Below, piece by piece: positions 1 through 4,903 of a stretch of DNA of 13,717 bases. A program made the position numbers and the translations under genes. The DNA comes from Bacillota bacterium. Lineage in GTDB: Bacteria > Bacillota_A > Clostridia > DSM-8532. A model generated the notes under the pieces. That model was not told the origin of the DNA, searched no databases, and saw nothing but the letters and a program-made list of their open reading frames with translations. The stretch's first letter is position 1, and each line of letters opens with the position of its first letter. The stretch lies in contig JAFADM010000021.1 of NCBI GenBank assembly GCA_023424865.1, forward strand, positions 1 to 13,717, written 5' to 3'.

Positions 1-2
1 AT

Positions 3-257
3 TGCTCGGAACATGACATCAATTTTGCTGTCTTCGGTCAATTTTTAATGAAGGATTTAAAGAAAGCGTATTTTGAGAGTGGAATGGACATTATAGATTT
101 TGCTGATAAAGTATATTCTATATGGAAATTGCTCCCTTCATCTATTCAAATGGTTGAACCCTTTTGGACAATGAGTTATGGGGATGACCCATTATCTTGG
201 GGAGACTTAGAGCAAACAAAAAAGTTATATGAAATGATGTTTCAATTTTATGATTAG
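3..257 (+). CDS. C-terminal part of an unrecognised protein (5' end outside window)
   Basis: The reading frame is open from base 3 of the window through a TGA-free stretch to a TAG stop, giving 84 visible residues. An internal ATG at 48 exists, but no Shine-Dalgarno site precedes it and the codons upstream of it are open, so this is most likely the tail of a longer gene. The visible part is rich in aromatic and acidic residues (motifs FWTMSYGDDPLSWGD and LYEMMFQFYD) and has no membrane segment. I do not recognise a family. No terminator follows, and 90 bases separate it from the next unrecognised gene on the same strand, so the two could share a transcript. Confidence 0.5.
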   Translation, partial: CSEHDINFAVFGQFLMKDLKKAYFESGMDIIDFADKVYSIWKLLPSSIQMVEPFWTMSYGDDPLSWGDLEQTKKLYEMMFQFYD

Positions 258-347
258 AAGTGTTACAAAACGCGAGAGCAATGGATTAAGGTGCTTTGAA
301 AAAGGCAAAAAGGCTTTATCTTTTGCAGAGTAATGGATGAGGTGTTT

Positions 348-821
348 ATGAATCATTCTAACGGTAAAAATATGGTCCCGGAGGACTGCGAGAATGAAGA
401 TCATATTGAGACCTTGGTTTTATCGCGCCTATCATCCATTTTGGATCTATCTAAAATTAAAAAAGATATGCAGCACGATTATTACATCATTGATTCGGTA
501 AACGATCTGTGGCTTCAGTTCGGTGGCAGCGAGGTTATAATCTATTATTCCGACGAACATCATCACATAATGGGTATGGACTTTGAGACTATGGATGAAT
601 GGGCTTCAGAGGTTGAACGATTTTTACGGCTTTTCATCAACAAGAAAGTCAAATTTGAGTATTATTTTAAAGGCGATAAGCAAATTCGAATAAGATTGTA
701 TTCACTCCTGGATAGAAATGAAGAGTTTATCGAACATATAAGAACGACATTAAATCCACTATTATTAATTTCAAAAAAAGAGAGGAAAGAAATTAAGCTC
801 ATAGAGTTCAAGCAGCAATAA
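348..821 (+). CDS. Hypothetical protein, 157 aa, no recognised family
   Basis: This is an open frame of 157 residues from the ATG at 348. A start at 333 is also in frame, but GAGG at 339-342 sits 5 bases before 348 while nothing comparable precedes 333. The protein is soluble and mixed in character. It has an acidic N-terminal region, a central stretch of alternating hydrophobic and aromatic residues (DLWLQFGGSEVIIYYSD) with a His triplet shortly after, and a lysine-rich tail (ISKKERKEIKLIEF). There is no signal peptide or membrane helix. I cannot name a domain. Small soluble ORFs of this look, lying next to another unknown, can be immunity-type proteins of toxin loci, but nothing here demonstrates that. 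It ends 98 bases before the start codon of the TetR gene, which has its own promoter. Confidence 0.6.
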   Translation: MNHSNGKNMVPEDCENEDHIETLVLSRLSSILDLSKIKKDMQHDYYIIDSVNDLWLQFGGSEVIIYYSDEHHHIMGMDFETMDEWASEVERFLRLFINKKVKFEYYFKGDKQIRIRLYSLLDRNEEFIEHIRTTLNPLLLISKKERKEIKLIEFKQQ

Positions 822-845
822 TAGAGCACTGGAACGGAGAAGCCA

Positions 846-874
846 TTGACACTCCCGGGCTGAACTTATATAAT
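846..874 (+). promoter_or_regulatory. Consensus sigma-A promoter of the first TetR gene
   Basis: TTGACA at 846-851 and TATAAT at 869-874 are both perfect consensus hexamers separated by exactly 17 bases. This is the best promoter in the window. The -10 box overlaps the left end of the 29-bp dyad at 873-901, so a bound repressor would block it. Confidence 0.85.
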
Positions 875-901
875 GGTTATTGACTTAAGGTCAAAAACCA
901 T
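873..901 (+). promoter_or_regulatory. 29-bp dyad operator, probably for the first TetR regulator
   Basis: The arms ATGGTTATTGAC (873-884) and GTCAAAAACCAT (890-901) are inverted repeats with 11 of 12 positions matching around a 5-base centre, TTAAG. The dyad covers the end of the -10 box, the expected transcription start and the leader up to the Shine-Dalgarno site. Size, symmetry and position fit an autoregulatory TetR-family operator. That this regulator binds it is inference. Confidence 0.75.
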
Positions 902-918
902 ATCGGGAGGGCATGGGT

Positions 919-1530
919 ATGGCGCGTCCGGTAAAGAAAACACCTGCTCAATGGGAAAAGGATATATTAGCTGCAGCGCATGAGCTTTTTATAGTTAGGG
1001 GATATGAAGAAACCTCCATAAACGACATTATGAAGGCTGCTGGCGGAGCCAAAGGGATGTTTTACCGCTGTTTTCAAAGCAAAGAGGAAATTCTAAATCA
1101 ACTAATAAAGAACTGGGCAGATGCCTACGCACAGAAAGTTATATTTCTGCTAAACGATAGTGAGCGTACCTTTAGTGAAAAAATTATGGGCGCGGTAGGT
1201 GCTATCCGGGAAATGGCAGCTAAAACCAATGGCTTGGATACCTTTTTTACACTAACCAACGAGCTCGCATTAAGCCGTTTAACAAAACATATGATAGCTA
1301 TGTTCGTACCTTTGCTTTCTAAGATACTGGAGGAGGGGAGGAGCAAGGGCATTCTATCTATTGACAACCCCACTTTTTATGCCAATTACATTGTACATGG
1401 TTCATTGGGAGCTTTAAACAACGGAAGCCTGGCGGCAAAAACAAACATTTCCGCCAACCTGGATTATCTTCCCGGTATTGTTGCCAACACTCTGGGATTG
1501 AACAGGGAAATCTTAACGAAACAAAAATAA
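919..1530 (+). CDS. TetR/AcrR-family transcriptional regulator (first of three)
   Basis: This 203-residue regulator has the typical TetR length. The N-terminal DNA-binding domain spans about residues 12-60, including HELFIVRGYEETSINDIMKAAG and the recognition-helix region GAKGMFYRCFQSKEEIL. The rest is a helical ligand-binding and dimerisation domain that differs in every subfamily. The ATG at 919 is preferred over the in-frame ATG at 913 because GGGAGG at 905-910 lies 8 bases before 919 but only 2 before 913, and the family usually starts close to the MARP-like sequence. It is expected to be a dimeric repressor released by a small molecule. The promoter and dyad just upstream indicate autoregulation. 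The only gene following in the same direction is the cysteine-rich mini-protein, 21 bases downstream. The ligand cannot be told from sequence. Confidence 0.9.
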   Translation: MARPVKKTPAQWEKDILAAAHELFIVRGYEETSINDIMKAAGGAKGMFYRCFQSKEEILNQLIKNWADAYAQKVIFLLNDSERTFSEKIMGAVGAIREMAAKTNGLDTFFTLTNELALSRLTKHMIAMFVPLLSKILEEGRSKGILSIDNPTFYANYIVHGSLGALNNGSLAAKTNISANLDYLPGIVANTLGLNREILTKQK

Positions 1531-1551
1531 CTTACATAAAGGGGTCGTACC

Positions 1552-1695
1552 ATGGATATAAACGAAAACTGCCCATGCCCAAAAAAGAAATGTGAATGTT
1601 TCCGTCGTTGTGATTTGTGCAGGCAACGTCATGCCAAAAAAAGATCTCTGCCCTATTGCGAACGTAAAAAAGGACTATTACACCGCAAAGGTTAA
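1552..1695 (+). CDS. Cysteine-rich 47-aa mini-protein, putative metal-binding
   Basis: The ATG at 1552 has AAAGGGG at 1538-1544, 7 bases upstream, and the frame runs 47 codons to TAA. The product carries seven cysteines (residues 7, 9, 14, 16, 20, 23 and 36) and two histidines (27 and 44), in the order CPCPKKKCEC, RRCDLC, RQRH and LPYCERKK, and is very basic. The spaced CxC and CxxC pairs suggest a small zinc or iron ligand knuckle. I recall similar small basic proteins in Clostridia of unknown function, but I cannot give a family name with certainty. It lies 21 bases after the TetR gene with no terminator between, so it probably belongs to the same transcript and may be what that regulator controls besides itself. 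Confidence 0.7.
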   Translation: MDINENCPCPKKKCECFRRCDLCRQRHAKKRSLPYCERKKGLLHRKG

Positions 1696-1717
1696 GAAAA
1701 CCGAGACACATTAACCT

Positions 1718-2122
1718 CTAGCCATTTGAAATCAGCTGCCAGCGTATTCCAAAGCGATCCTCTACCGAGCCGTACATGGGGCTAAAGAATTGAGGACCAA
1801 GCTCAACGACAACTTTTCCTCCGTCTGTGAGCGTATTGAAGGCGTTACGTACCTGGTCAGCGGAGTCCAGGAATACATTCAGCAAAATCCTATTGCCATT
1901 AATGACATTATCCTGTGTATCGCTCATGTTGACACGTGTTCCGCAGATCGTAAGCTCTGAGTGCATAACAAAATTCCGCGTCTCCTGCGAAACCGTCATG
2001 CCTGAACCAGAAGGGGCGTCCCGGTAATAATCAATGGAATGAATTGTCAAGGGAAATGCTTTTTCATAAAAGTCAATGGCCTCTGCACAGGTTCCCGGAA
2101 AATGAATTGCGGGTGAAATCAT
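1718..2122 (-). CDS. VOC-superfamily (PhnB-like / glyoxalase-fold) protein
   Basis: This 134-residue protein has the usual length of the PhnB-like branch of the vicinal-oxygen-chelate fold. Typical marks are the opening ISPAIHFPGTCAEAIDFYEKAF, the central strand and turn HSELTICGTRVNMSD, and the closing FFSPMYGSVEDRFGIRWQL. PhnB-like members are found beside many regulators and transporters, and most have no assigned substrate. A demethylmenaquinone or demethylubiquinone methyltransferase name seen in databases is not reliable for them. The in-frame ATG at 2131 abuts GGAGG (2136-2132), while the ATG at 2122 is 9 bases from it and matches the family start, so 2122 was chosen. A TATAAT on the minus strand at 2160-2155 may be its -10 box; no good -35 is visible. 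It converges with the cysteine-rich gene, leaving 22 bases between stops. Confidence 0.85.
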   Translation of the reverse strand: MISPAIHFPGTCAEAIDFYEKAFPLTIHSIDYYRDAPSGSGMTVSQETRNFVMHSELTICGTRVNMSDTQDNVINGNRILLNVFLDSADQVRNAFNTLTDGGKVVVELGPQFFSPMYGSVEDRFGIRWQLISNG

Positions 2123-2198
2123 AGAAAACATCCTCCAATCCAGCTTTTATTTCTATTATACACCATATTCAAGCTCCTAACTGTAAGAAAGTAACAAG

Positions 2199-2351
2199 AT
2201 GTATAAGCTTATTACTGAAAGCGATACGCGAACGCTTTATATTGCTAATAGACGTACAGACGGAAATGAAAAAACAAAGATCAATCCAAAAGAGTTTGGT
2301 TTCTATTACCCAGAGAAAATATGCCTTATGCAGAAAGGCTTGAGAGTCTAA
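2199..2351 (+). CDS. Possible 50-aa ORF or gene remnant
   Basis: The ATG at 2199 opens 50 codons ending in TAA at 2351. The composition looks protein-like (DTRTLYIANRRTDGNEKTK, then NPKEFGFYYPEKICL) and a good intrinsic terminator begins 20 bases after the stop, which is what the end of a real plus-strand gene would show. Against it, there is no convincing Shine-Dalgarno site and an in-frame stop lies at 2184-2186. It could be a true small gene, the 3' remnant of a decayed longer gene, or chance. No family was recognised. Confidence 0.3.
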   Translation: MYKLITESDTRTLYIANRRTDGNEKTKINPKEFGFYYPEKICLMQKGLRV

Positions 2352-2370
2352 GTAAAACAATTAAAGTAGG

Positions 2371-2411
2371 GGTATTGTCTTTTTTAATAATTTAAAGACA
2401 ATACCTTTTTT
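2371..2411 (+). terminator. Intrinsic terminator
   Basis: GGTATTGTCTTT (2371-2382) and AAAGACAATACC (2394-2405) form a perfect 12-bp stem with an 11-base AT loop, followed directly by six T residues (2406-2411). Nothing recognised is transcribed into it on the plus strand except the possible 50-codon ORF. It also isolates the XRE operon promoter from upstream reading. Confidence 0.8.
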
Positions 2412-2424
2412 ATTATAATAAAAC

Positions 2425-2486
2425 GTAAAGGAAACTTGACAATTAAGAAACATCATGCTATTTTATAAATGTAAAGGAAACTTGAC
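2425..2486 (+). promoter_or_regulatory. Twin 16-bp direct repeats flanking the XRE promoter (operator pair)
   Basis: GTAAAGGAAACTTGAC occurs exactly at 2425-2440 and again at 2471-2486, with starts 46 bases apart. Each copy is itself a dyad, GTnAAG-GAAA-CTTnAC. The first copy ends inside the -35 box and the second lies at the expected transcription start just before the Shine-Dalgarno site. This is the expected placement of operators for the small XRE-type repressor encoded next. Binding by that protein is inference. Confidence 0.75.
2436..2464 (+). promoter_or_regulatory. Promoter of the XRE/membrane-protein operon
   Basis: A TTGACA -35 box at 2436-2441, a 17-base spacer and TATTTT at 2459-2464 make the promoter. 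The TG at 2456-2457 gives an extended -10 element that compensates for the imperfect hexamer. It lies between, and overlaps, the two 16-bp repeats. Confidence 0.7.
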
Positions 2487-2503
2487 GAAAGGAGAGGGCG
2501 AAC

Positions 2504-2722
2504 TTGAACAATAGAGTTGAAAAATTGAGAAAGGAGAGAGGCTTGAATCAGGAAGACCTTTCAAAGGCACTTAAAGTATCAAGGCAAACAATCAGTGCTA
2601 TAGAAAATGGCAAGTACAATCCTTCACTGGATTTGGCTTTTACAATATCTGAATTTTTCGGACTGAGAATTGAGGAAATCTTCTTTCCCGGTAGAGGAGG
2701 CGAGCAAAATGAAGAAAAATAA
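2504..2722 (+). CDS. Small XRE/Cro-type helix-turn-helix regulator
   Basis: This 72-residue protein is almost entirely a single HTH_3 domain. The helix-turn-helix runs about residues 13-45 (GLNQEDLSKALKVSRQTISA, then IENGKYNPSLDLAF), followed by a fourth and fifth helix (ISEFFGLRIEEIF) and a short acidic tail. It starts at TTG 2504, with AAAGGAG at 2488-2494 nine bases upstream; no ATG lies nearby. One-domain regulators of this size commonly repress their own operon, and the twin repeats around the promoter fit that. Its 3' end overlaps the start of the membrane-protein gene by 14 bases, so the two are probably translationally coupled. No ligand-sensing domain is present, so the signal may come through the membrane partner. 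Confidence 0.9.
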   Translation: MNNRVEKLRKERGLNQEDLSKALKVSRQTISAIENGKYNPSLDLAFTISEFFGLRIEEIFFPGRGGEQNEEK

Positions 2723-3152
2723 CTTGTATTTTGGATTGCTCTATATGGCGCTAGGTGCCATGTGTCTGGTATTTGCACTTAATACGGAAAACGCGGTTGC
2801 AAGTTTGTTGTTCGCGTTTTCGGGTTCCGGGCTGATTGGAGGGCTGACCTCTATTTGGAAGTATTTTTATTGGTCGGCACCAAAGCGAAAGCATGCCTAT
2901 GAGGCCAGGTTGGAGGAAGAGCAGATTAACCTTAAGGATGAGCTCAAGGAAAGCTTGAGAAATCGGTCAGGTCGGATTGCGTACATTATCACACTTTTGG
3001 TTATTGGACTTTCAATTATTGTTTTCTCAGTATTTGGTTCGTCGGGTGCGCTTGATACAAAGCTGCTGATTCTTTATCTTAGTATACTTTGGATTTTTAT
3101 GTATGTCATCGGCATCATTGTATACCGTATCCTCATGAAGAAATACCAGTAG
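2709..3152 (+). CDS. Four-helix integral membrane protein paired with the XRE regulator
   Basis: This 147-residue protein has four hydrophobic segments at about residues 6-23, 29-49, 89-110 and 117-141. A charged loop between helices 2 and 3 (about 55-88) is rich in Lys, Arg and Glu and may form a short coiled coil. The positive-inside rule puts that loop and the C-terminal KKYQ in the cytoplasm. The ATG at 2709 has AGGAGG at 2695-2700 eight bases upstream. The frame is open further up (TTG 2670), but that would lie within the XRE gene and has no ribosome site. Small membrane proteins encoded directly after a one-domain XRE regulator are a recurrent pair in Firmicutes and Archaea (DUF2178-like and similar), with function unknown. 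Family membership is not certain here. Confidence 0.8.
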   Translation: MKKNNLYFGLLYMALGAMCLVFALNTENAVASLLFAFSGSGLIGGLTSIWKYFYWSAPKRKHAYEARLEEEQINLKDELKESLRNRSGRIAYIITLLVIGLSIIVFSVFGSSGALDTKLLILYLSILWIFMYVIGIIVYRILMKKYQ

Positions 3153-3283
3153 GTCATTGAGATATAGATTACAATTCGTAGAAAACCGTGTTAATCCAAA
3201 TGCTTTCATTTTAAAATTTCCTGGGTAAGTAAGAATATCCATAAAATAAGGCAGTCCAGGTAATCTATAAAGGCACTCTCTAT

Positions 3284-3319
3284 AAGGCACTCTATCCTTC
3301 TTTGGACAGGGTGCTTTTT
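3284..3319 (+). terminator. Intrinsic terminator after the XRE operon
   Basis: AAGGCACTCTATCC (3284-3297) pairs with GGACAGGGTGCTTT (3304-3317) as a 14-position stem with two G-U pairs and one A-C mismatch, a TTCTTT loop, and a run of T at 3315-3319. It begins 131 bases after the membrane-protein stop and ends 5 bases before the -35 box of the next promoter. A partial repeat of its left arm, AGGCACTCT, occurs at 3271-3279. Confidence 0.65.
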
Positions 3320-3324
3320 CAGAG

Positions 3325-3353
3325 TTGACAACAGTGTATTTATGTTCTAAAAT
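3325..3353 (+). promoter_or_regulatory. Promoter of the TetR-CPBP operon
   Basis: TTGACA at 3325-3330, a 17-base spacer and TAAAAT at 3348-3353 give a near-consensus vegetative promoter. The last three bases of the -10 box are the first three of the 38-bp palindrome at 3351-3388. Confidence 0.8.
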
Positions 3354-3388
3354 AAGTAACATGTGTTATGTAACGCATGTTACTTATT
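3351..3388 (+). promoter_or_regulatory. 38-bp nested palindromic operator for the second TetR regulator
   Basis: The outer arms AATAAGTAACATG (3351-3363) and CATGTTACTTATT (3376-3388) are a perfect 13-bp inverted repeat. An inner GTTA-TG-TAAC (3365-3374) shares the same centre, leaving only one mismatched pair in the whole 38 bases. The element covers the -10 end and the transcription start, and ends 8 bases before the Shine-Dalgarno site. The GTTAC/GTAAC units repeat inside it, so two repressor dimers may bind. Binding by the adjacent regulator is inferred from position. Confidence 0.8.
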
Positions 3389-3412
3389 AGGGCTATAAAG
3401 GAGATGCTTGTT

Positions 3413-3994
3413 ATGCCGCCTGCCATTAAGGTTACGAAAGAGGCTATTATGGCTGCCGCTTTGCGCATGGTGAGAGAGAAGGGCATTGAGTGCCTGAACG
3501 CCCGGGATTTGGCAAAAGAAATAGGCTGTTCTGTACATCCTTTGTTCAGAGCCTATGAATCCATGGACGGCCTTAAAGCCGCGGTATATAAAACGGCTGA
3601 GTCGCTGTACAATGAACGCATGCTAAGTGGTGCAGCCCATACAGGGGACGCTTTTCTTGATATGGGCCTTGCTTATGTTCATTTTGCTCAACAGGAGAAG
3701 AATCTTTTCAGGCTGTTATTTATGTCGGACGCTTTCGGAAACCAAAGTATAGGGGATATCGCCGGGAGCACGGAAGGGGACGACGCGGTTTTAGATATGC
3801 TGTGCCAAAGGACCAAGCTAAGCAAAAAAGCTGCGCAAGAGCTGTATACGGGAATTTGGCTGACCACCCACGGGATAGCTGCAATGTTTGCCACGAACAG
3901 CTGTCGGTTTAATGATGAGGAAATAAGAAGATTTTTAAACAATTCGTTTATGGGATTGCTGCTTAAGTTAAAAAATGAGGAGGCACATCAATGA
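3413..3994 (+). CDS. TetR/AcrR-family regulator with WHG-type C-terminal domain (second of three)
   Basis: This is a 193-residue protein. The DNA-binding domain lies at about residues 8-58, with helix-turn-helix ARDLAKEIGCSVHPLFRAY. The C-terminal half has the pattern GLAYVHFAQQEKNLFRLLFM, common in TetR proteins with the WHG-type ligand domain. Upstream in-frame ATGs at 3377 and 3404 were rejected. The first lies inside the palindrome without a ribosome site and the second abuts AAAGGAG (3397-3403), which is 9 bases from the ATG at 3413. Its stop codon overlaps the next gene's start (ATGA), so regulator and protease are one translationally coupled unit. It is probably a repressor of its own operon through the 38-bp palindrome. 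The inducer is unknown. Confidence 0.88.
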   Translation: MPPAIKVTKEAIMAAALRMVREKGIECLNARDLAKEIGCSVHPLFRAYESMDGLKAAVYKTAESLYNERMLSGAAHTGDAFLDMGLAYVHFAQQEKNLFRLLFMSDAFGNQSIGDIAGSTEGDDAVLDMLCQRTKLSKKAAQELYTGIWLTTHGIAAMFATNSCRFNDEEIRRFLNNSFMGLLLKLKNEEAHQ

Positions 3995-4776
3995 AAAACG
4001 CATATTCGCAAAAACATCCCTATCTTACTGCCGTACTTCTCGCACTACTGTGTACCTTCATGACCGGACTTGGAATGGCAGTTTCACAATTCTTGGAACT
4101 GGATTCCAACACCCAACTGGCGGTAACCACTTTTTTTCTGTTAATTTCTATAATCATCGGTCTTGTTATCATGAAGAAATCCCGGTTTTCTCTTTCTGAA
4201 TACGGGTTTAGCAAAGGTATCAAACACTCCGGACGAAAAATGGGTTGGTATATACCGCTCATTGTAATGGAATTGCTTCCCTTTGCTGCCGGTCTGAATA
4301 GAGAGATTTCAACATCCCAGTACGTTTTGTTATTGCTCTTTACAGTTGCCGTTGGTTTTAATGAGGAGATTTATTTTAGAGGTCTTGCATTAAAATTTAT
4401 GAACGGCAAGGGACAGAAAAAAGCGATCCTCTGCTCCTCCTTGATATTTGGAATACTTCATTTAGCCAACGCTTTTAACGGAAAGAATACTCTGTACCTT
4501 ATCCTGCAAATGCTTTTTGCTTTCTTGGTGGGCTTTGTTCTGGCTGAAATTGTCAGTATAACGAAAAGCCTTTGGGCTGTTATTATCTGGCATGCGGCGC
4601 ACGATTACATAGCCTCAATCACAGGCGATACCCTGGACCACATGGCGTTAATTATTCTTGCAATTCAGGTGGTAATTCTCATCGCTTATGCCATTTATTT
4701 ATGGGCAGCCGTATGCCGTGATGCCCAGGCCGAAAAAACTCCCTTTCCTCTTGCCGACGAAGGAAGAAGTAAATAA
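3991..4776 (+). CDS. CPBP-family intramembrane glutamic endopeptidase (CAAX protease-like)
   Basis: This 261-residue polytopic membrane protein has about seven to eight hydrophobic segments. The conserved CPBP motifs are all present: the catalytic EExxxR as E125-E126-R130 (FNEEIYFRG), the FxxxHxxN motif as F153, H157 and N160, and the third motif with H201 and D205 (WHAAHDY). It should therefore be an active Rce1/Abi-type protease in the cytoplasmic membrane. Bacterial members are known from bacteriocin self-immunity, peptide maturation and regulated proteolysis, and the substrate cannot be told here. GAGGAGG at about 3977-3983 gives the ribosome site, inside the end of the TetR gene, which it overlaps by 4 bases. 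No bacteriocin-like small ORF was seen beside it. Confidence 0.9.
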   Translation: MKNAYSQKHPYLTAVLLALLCTFMTGLGMAVSQFLELDSNTQLAVTTFFLLISIIIGLVIMKKSRFSLSEYGFSKGIKHSGRKMGWYIPLIVMELLPFAAGLNREISTSQYVLLLLFTVAVGFNEEIYFRGLALKFMNGKGQKKAILCSSLIFGILHLANAFNGKNTLYLILQMLFAFLVGFVLAEIVSITKSLWAVIIWHAAHDYIASITGDTLDHMALIILAIQVVILIAYAIYLWAAVCRDAQAEKTPFPLADEGRSK

Positions 4777-4849
4777 GGCTAATGGCAGGCAAAAGAGCGT
4801 GGAAGGGGGAAGAGGGCCTCGGAACGGCATTTATAATAAATCAAAAGCT

Positions 4850-4872
4850 GGGGTATCGCTCTCCTTTTTTTT
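4850..4872 (+). terminator. Weak terminator candidate between convergent genes
   Basis: GGGG (4850-4853) can pair with CTCC (4861-4864) around a 7-base loop, immediately followed by eight T residues (4865-4872). The stem is only 4 bp with one G-U pair, so the T run is the main evidence. It would end the TetR-CPBP transcript. No clear terminator for the opposing gene was found in 4777-4903. Confidence 0.35.
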
Positions 4873-4903
4873 AGCCAGATCCGCATATGCAAAGGTTTAT
4901 CAA

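Noticed and set aside
1689..1717. AGGTTAA/TTAACCT inverted repeat between the convergent cysteine-rich and VOC genes
   Set aside because: Only 7 bp with a 15-base loop and no T run on either side, so not enough to call a terminator.
2169..2360. 63-codon minus-strand frame upstream of the VOC gene
   Set aside because: No Shine-Dalgarno site, low-complexity hydrophobic composition and no family likeness. It is the antisense of the possible 50-codon plus-strand ORF.
3265..3300. Short tandem AGGCACTCT repeat as part of a CRISPR or repeat array
   Set aside because: Only two copies 14 bases apart, and the second is an arm of the terminator hairpin.
3027..3362. 111-codon minus-strand frame containing CPKKDRVPYRECLY, faintly like the cysteine-rich mini-protein
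   Set aside because: It runs antisense through the membrane-protein gene, the terminator hairpin and the next promoter, has no ribosome site, and the resemblance comes from the hairpin arms.
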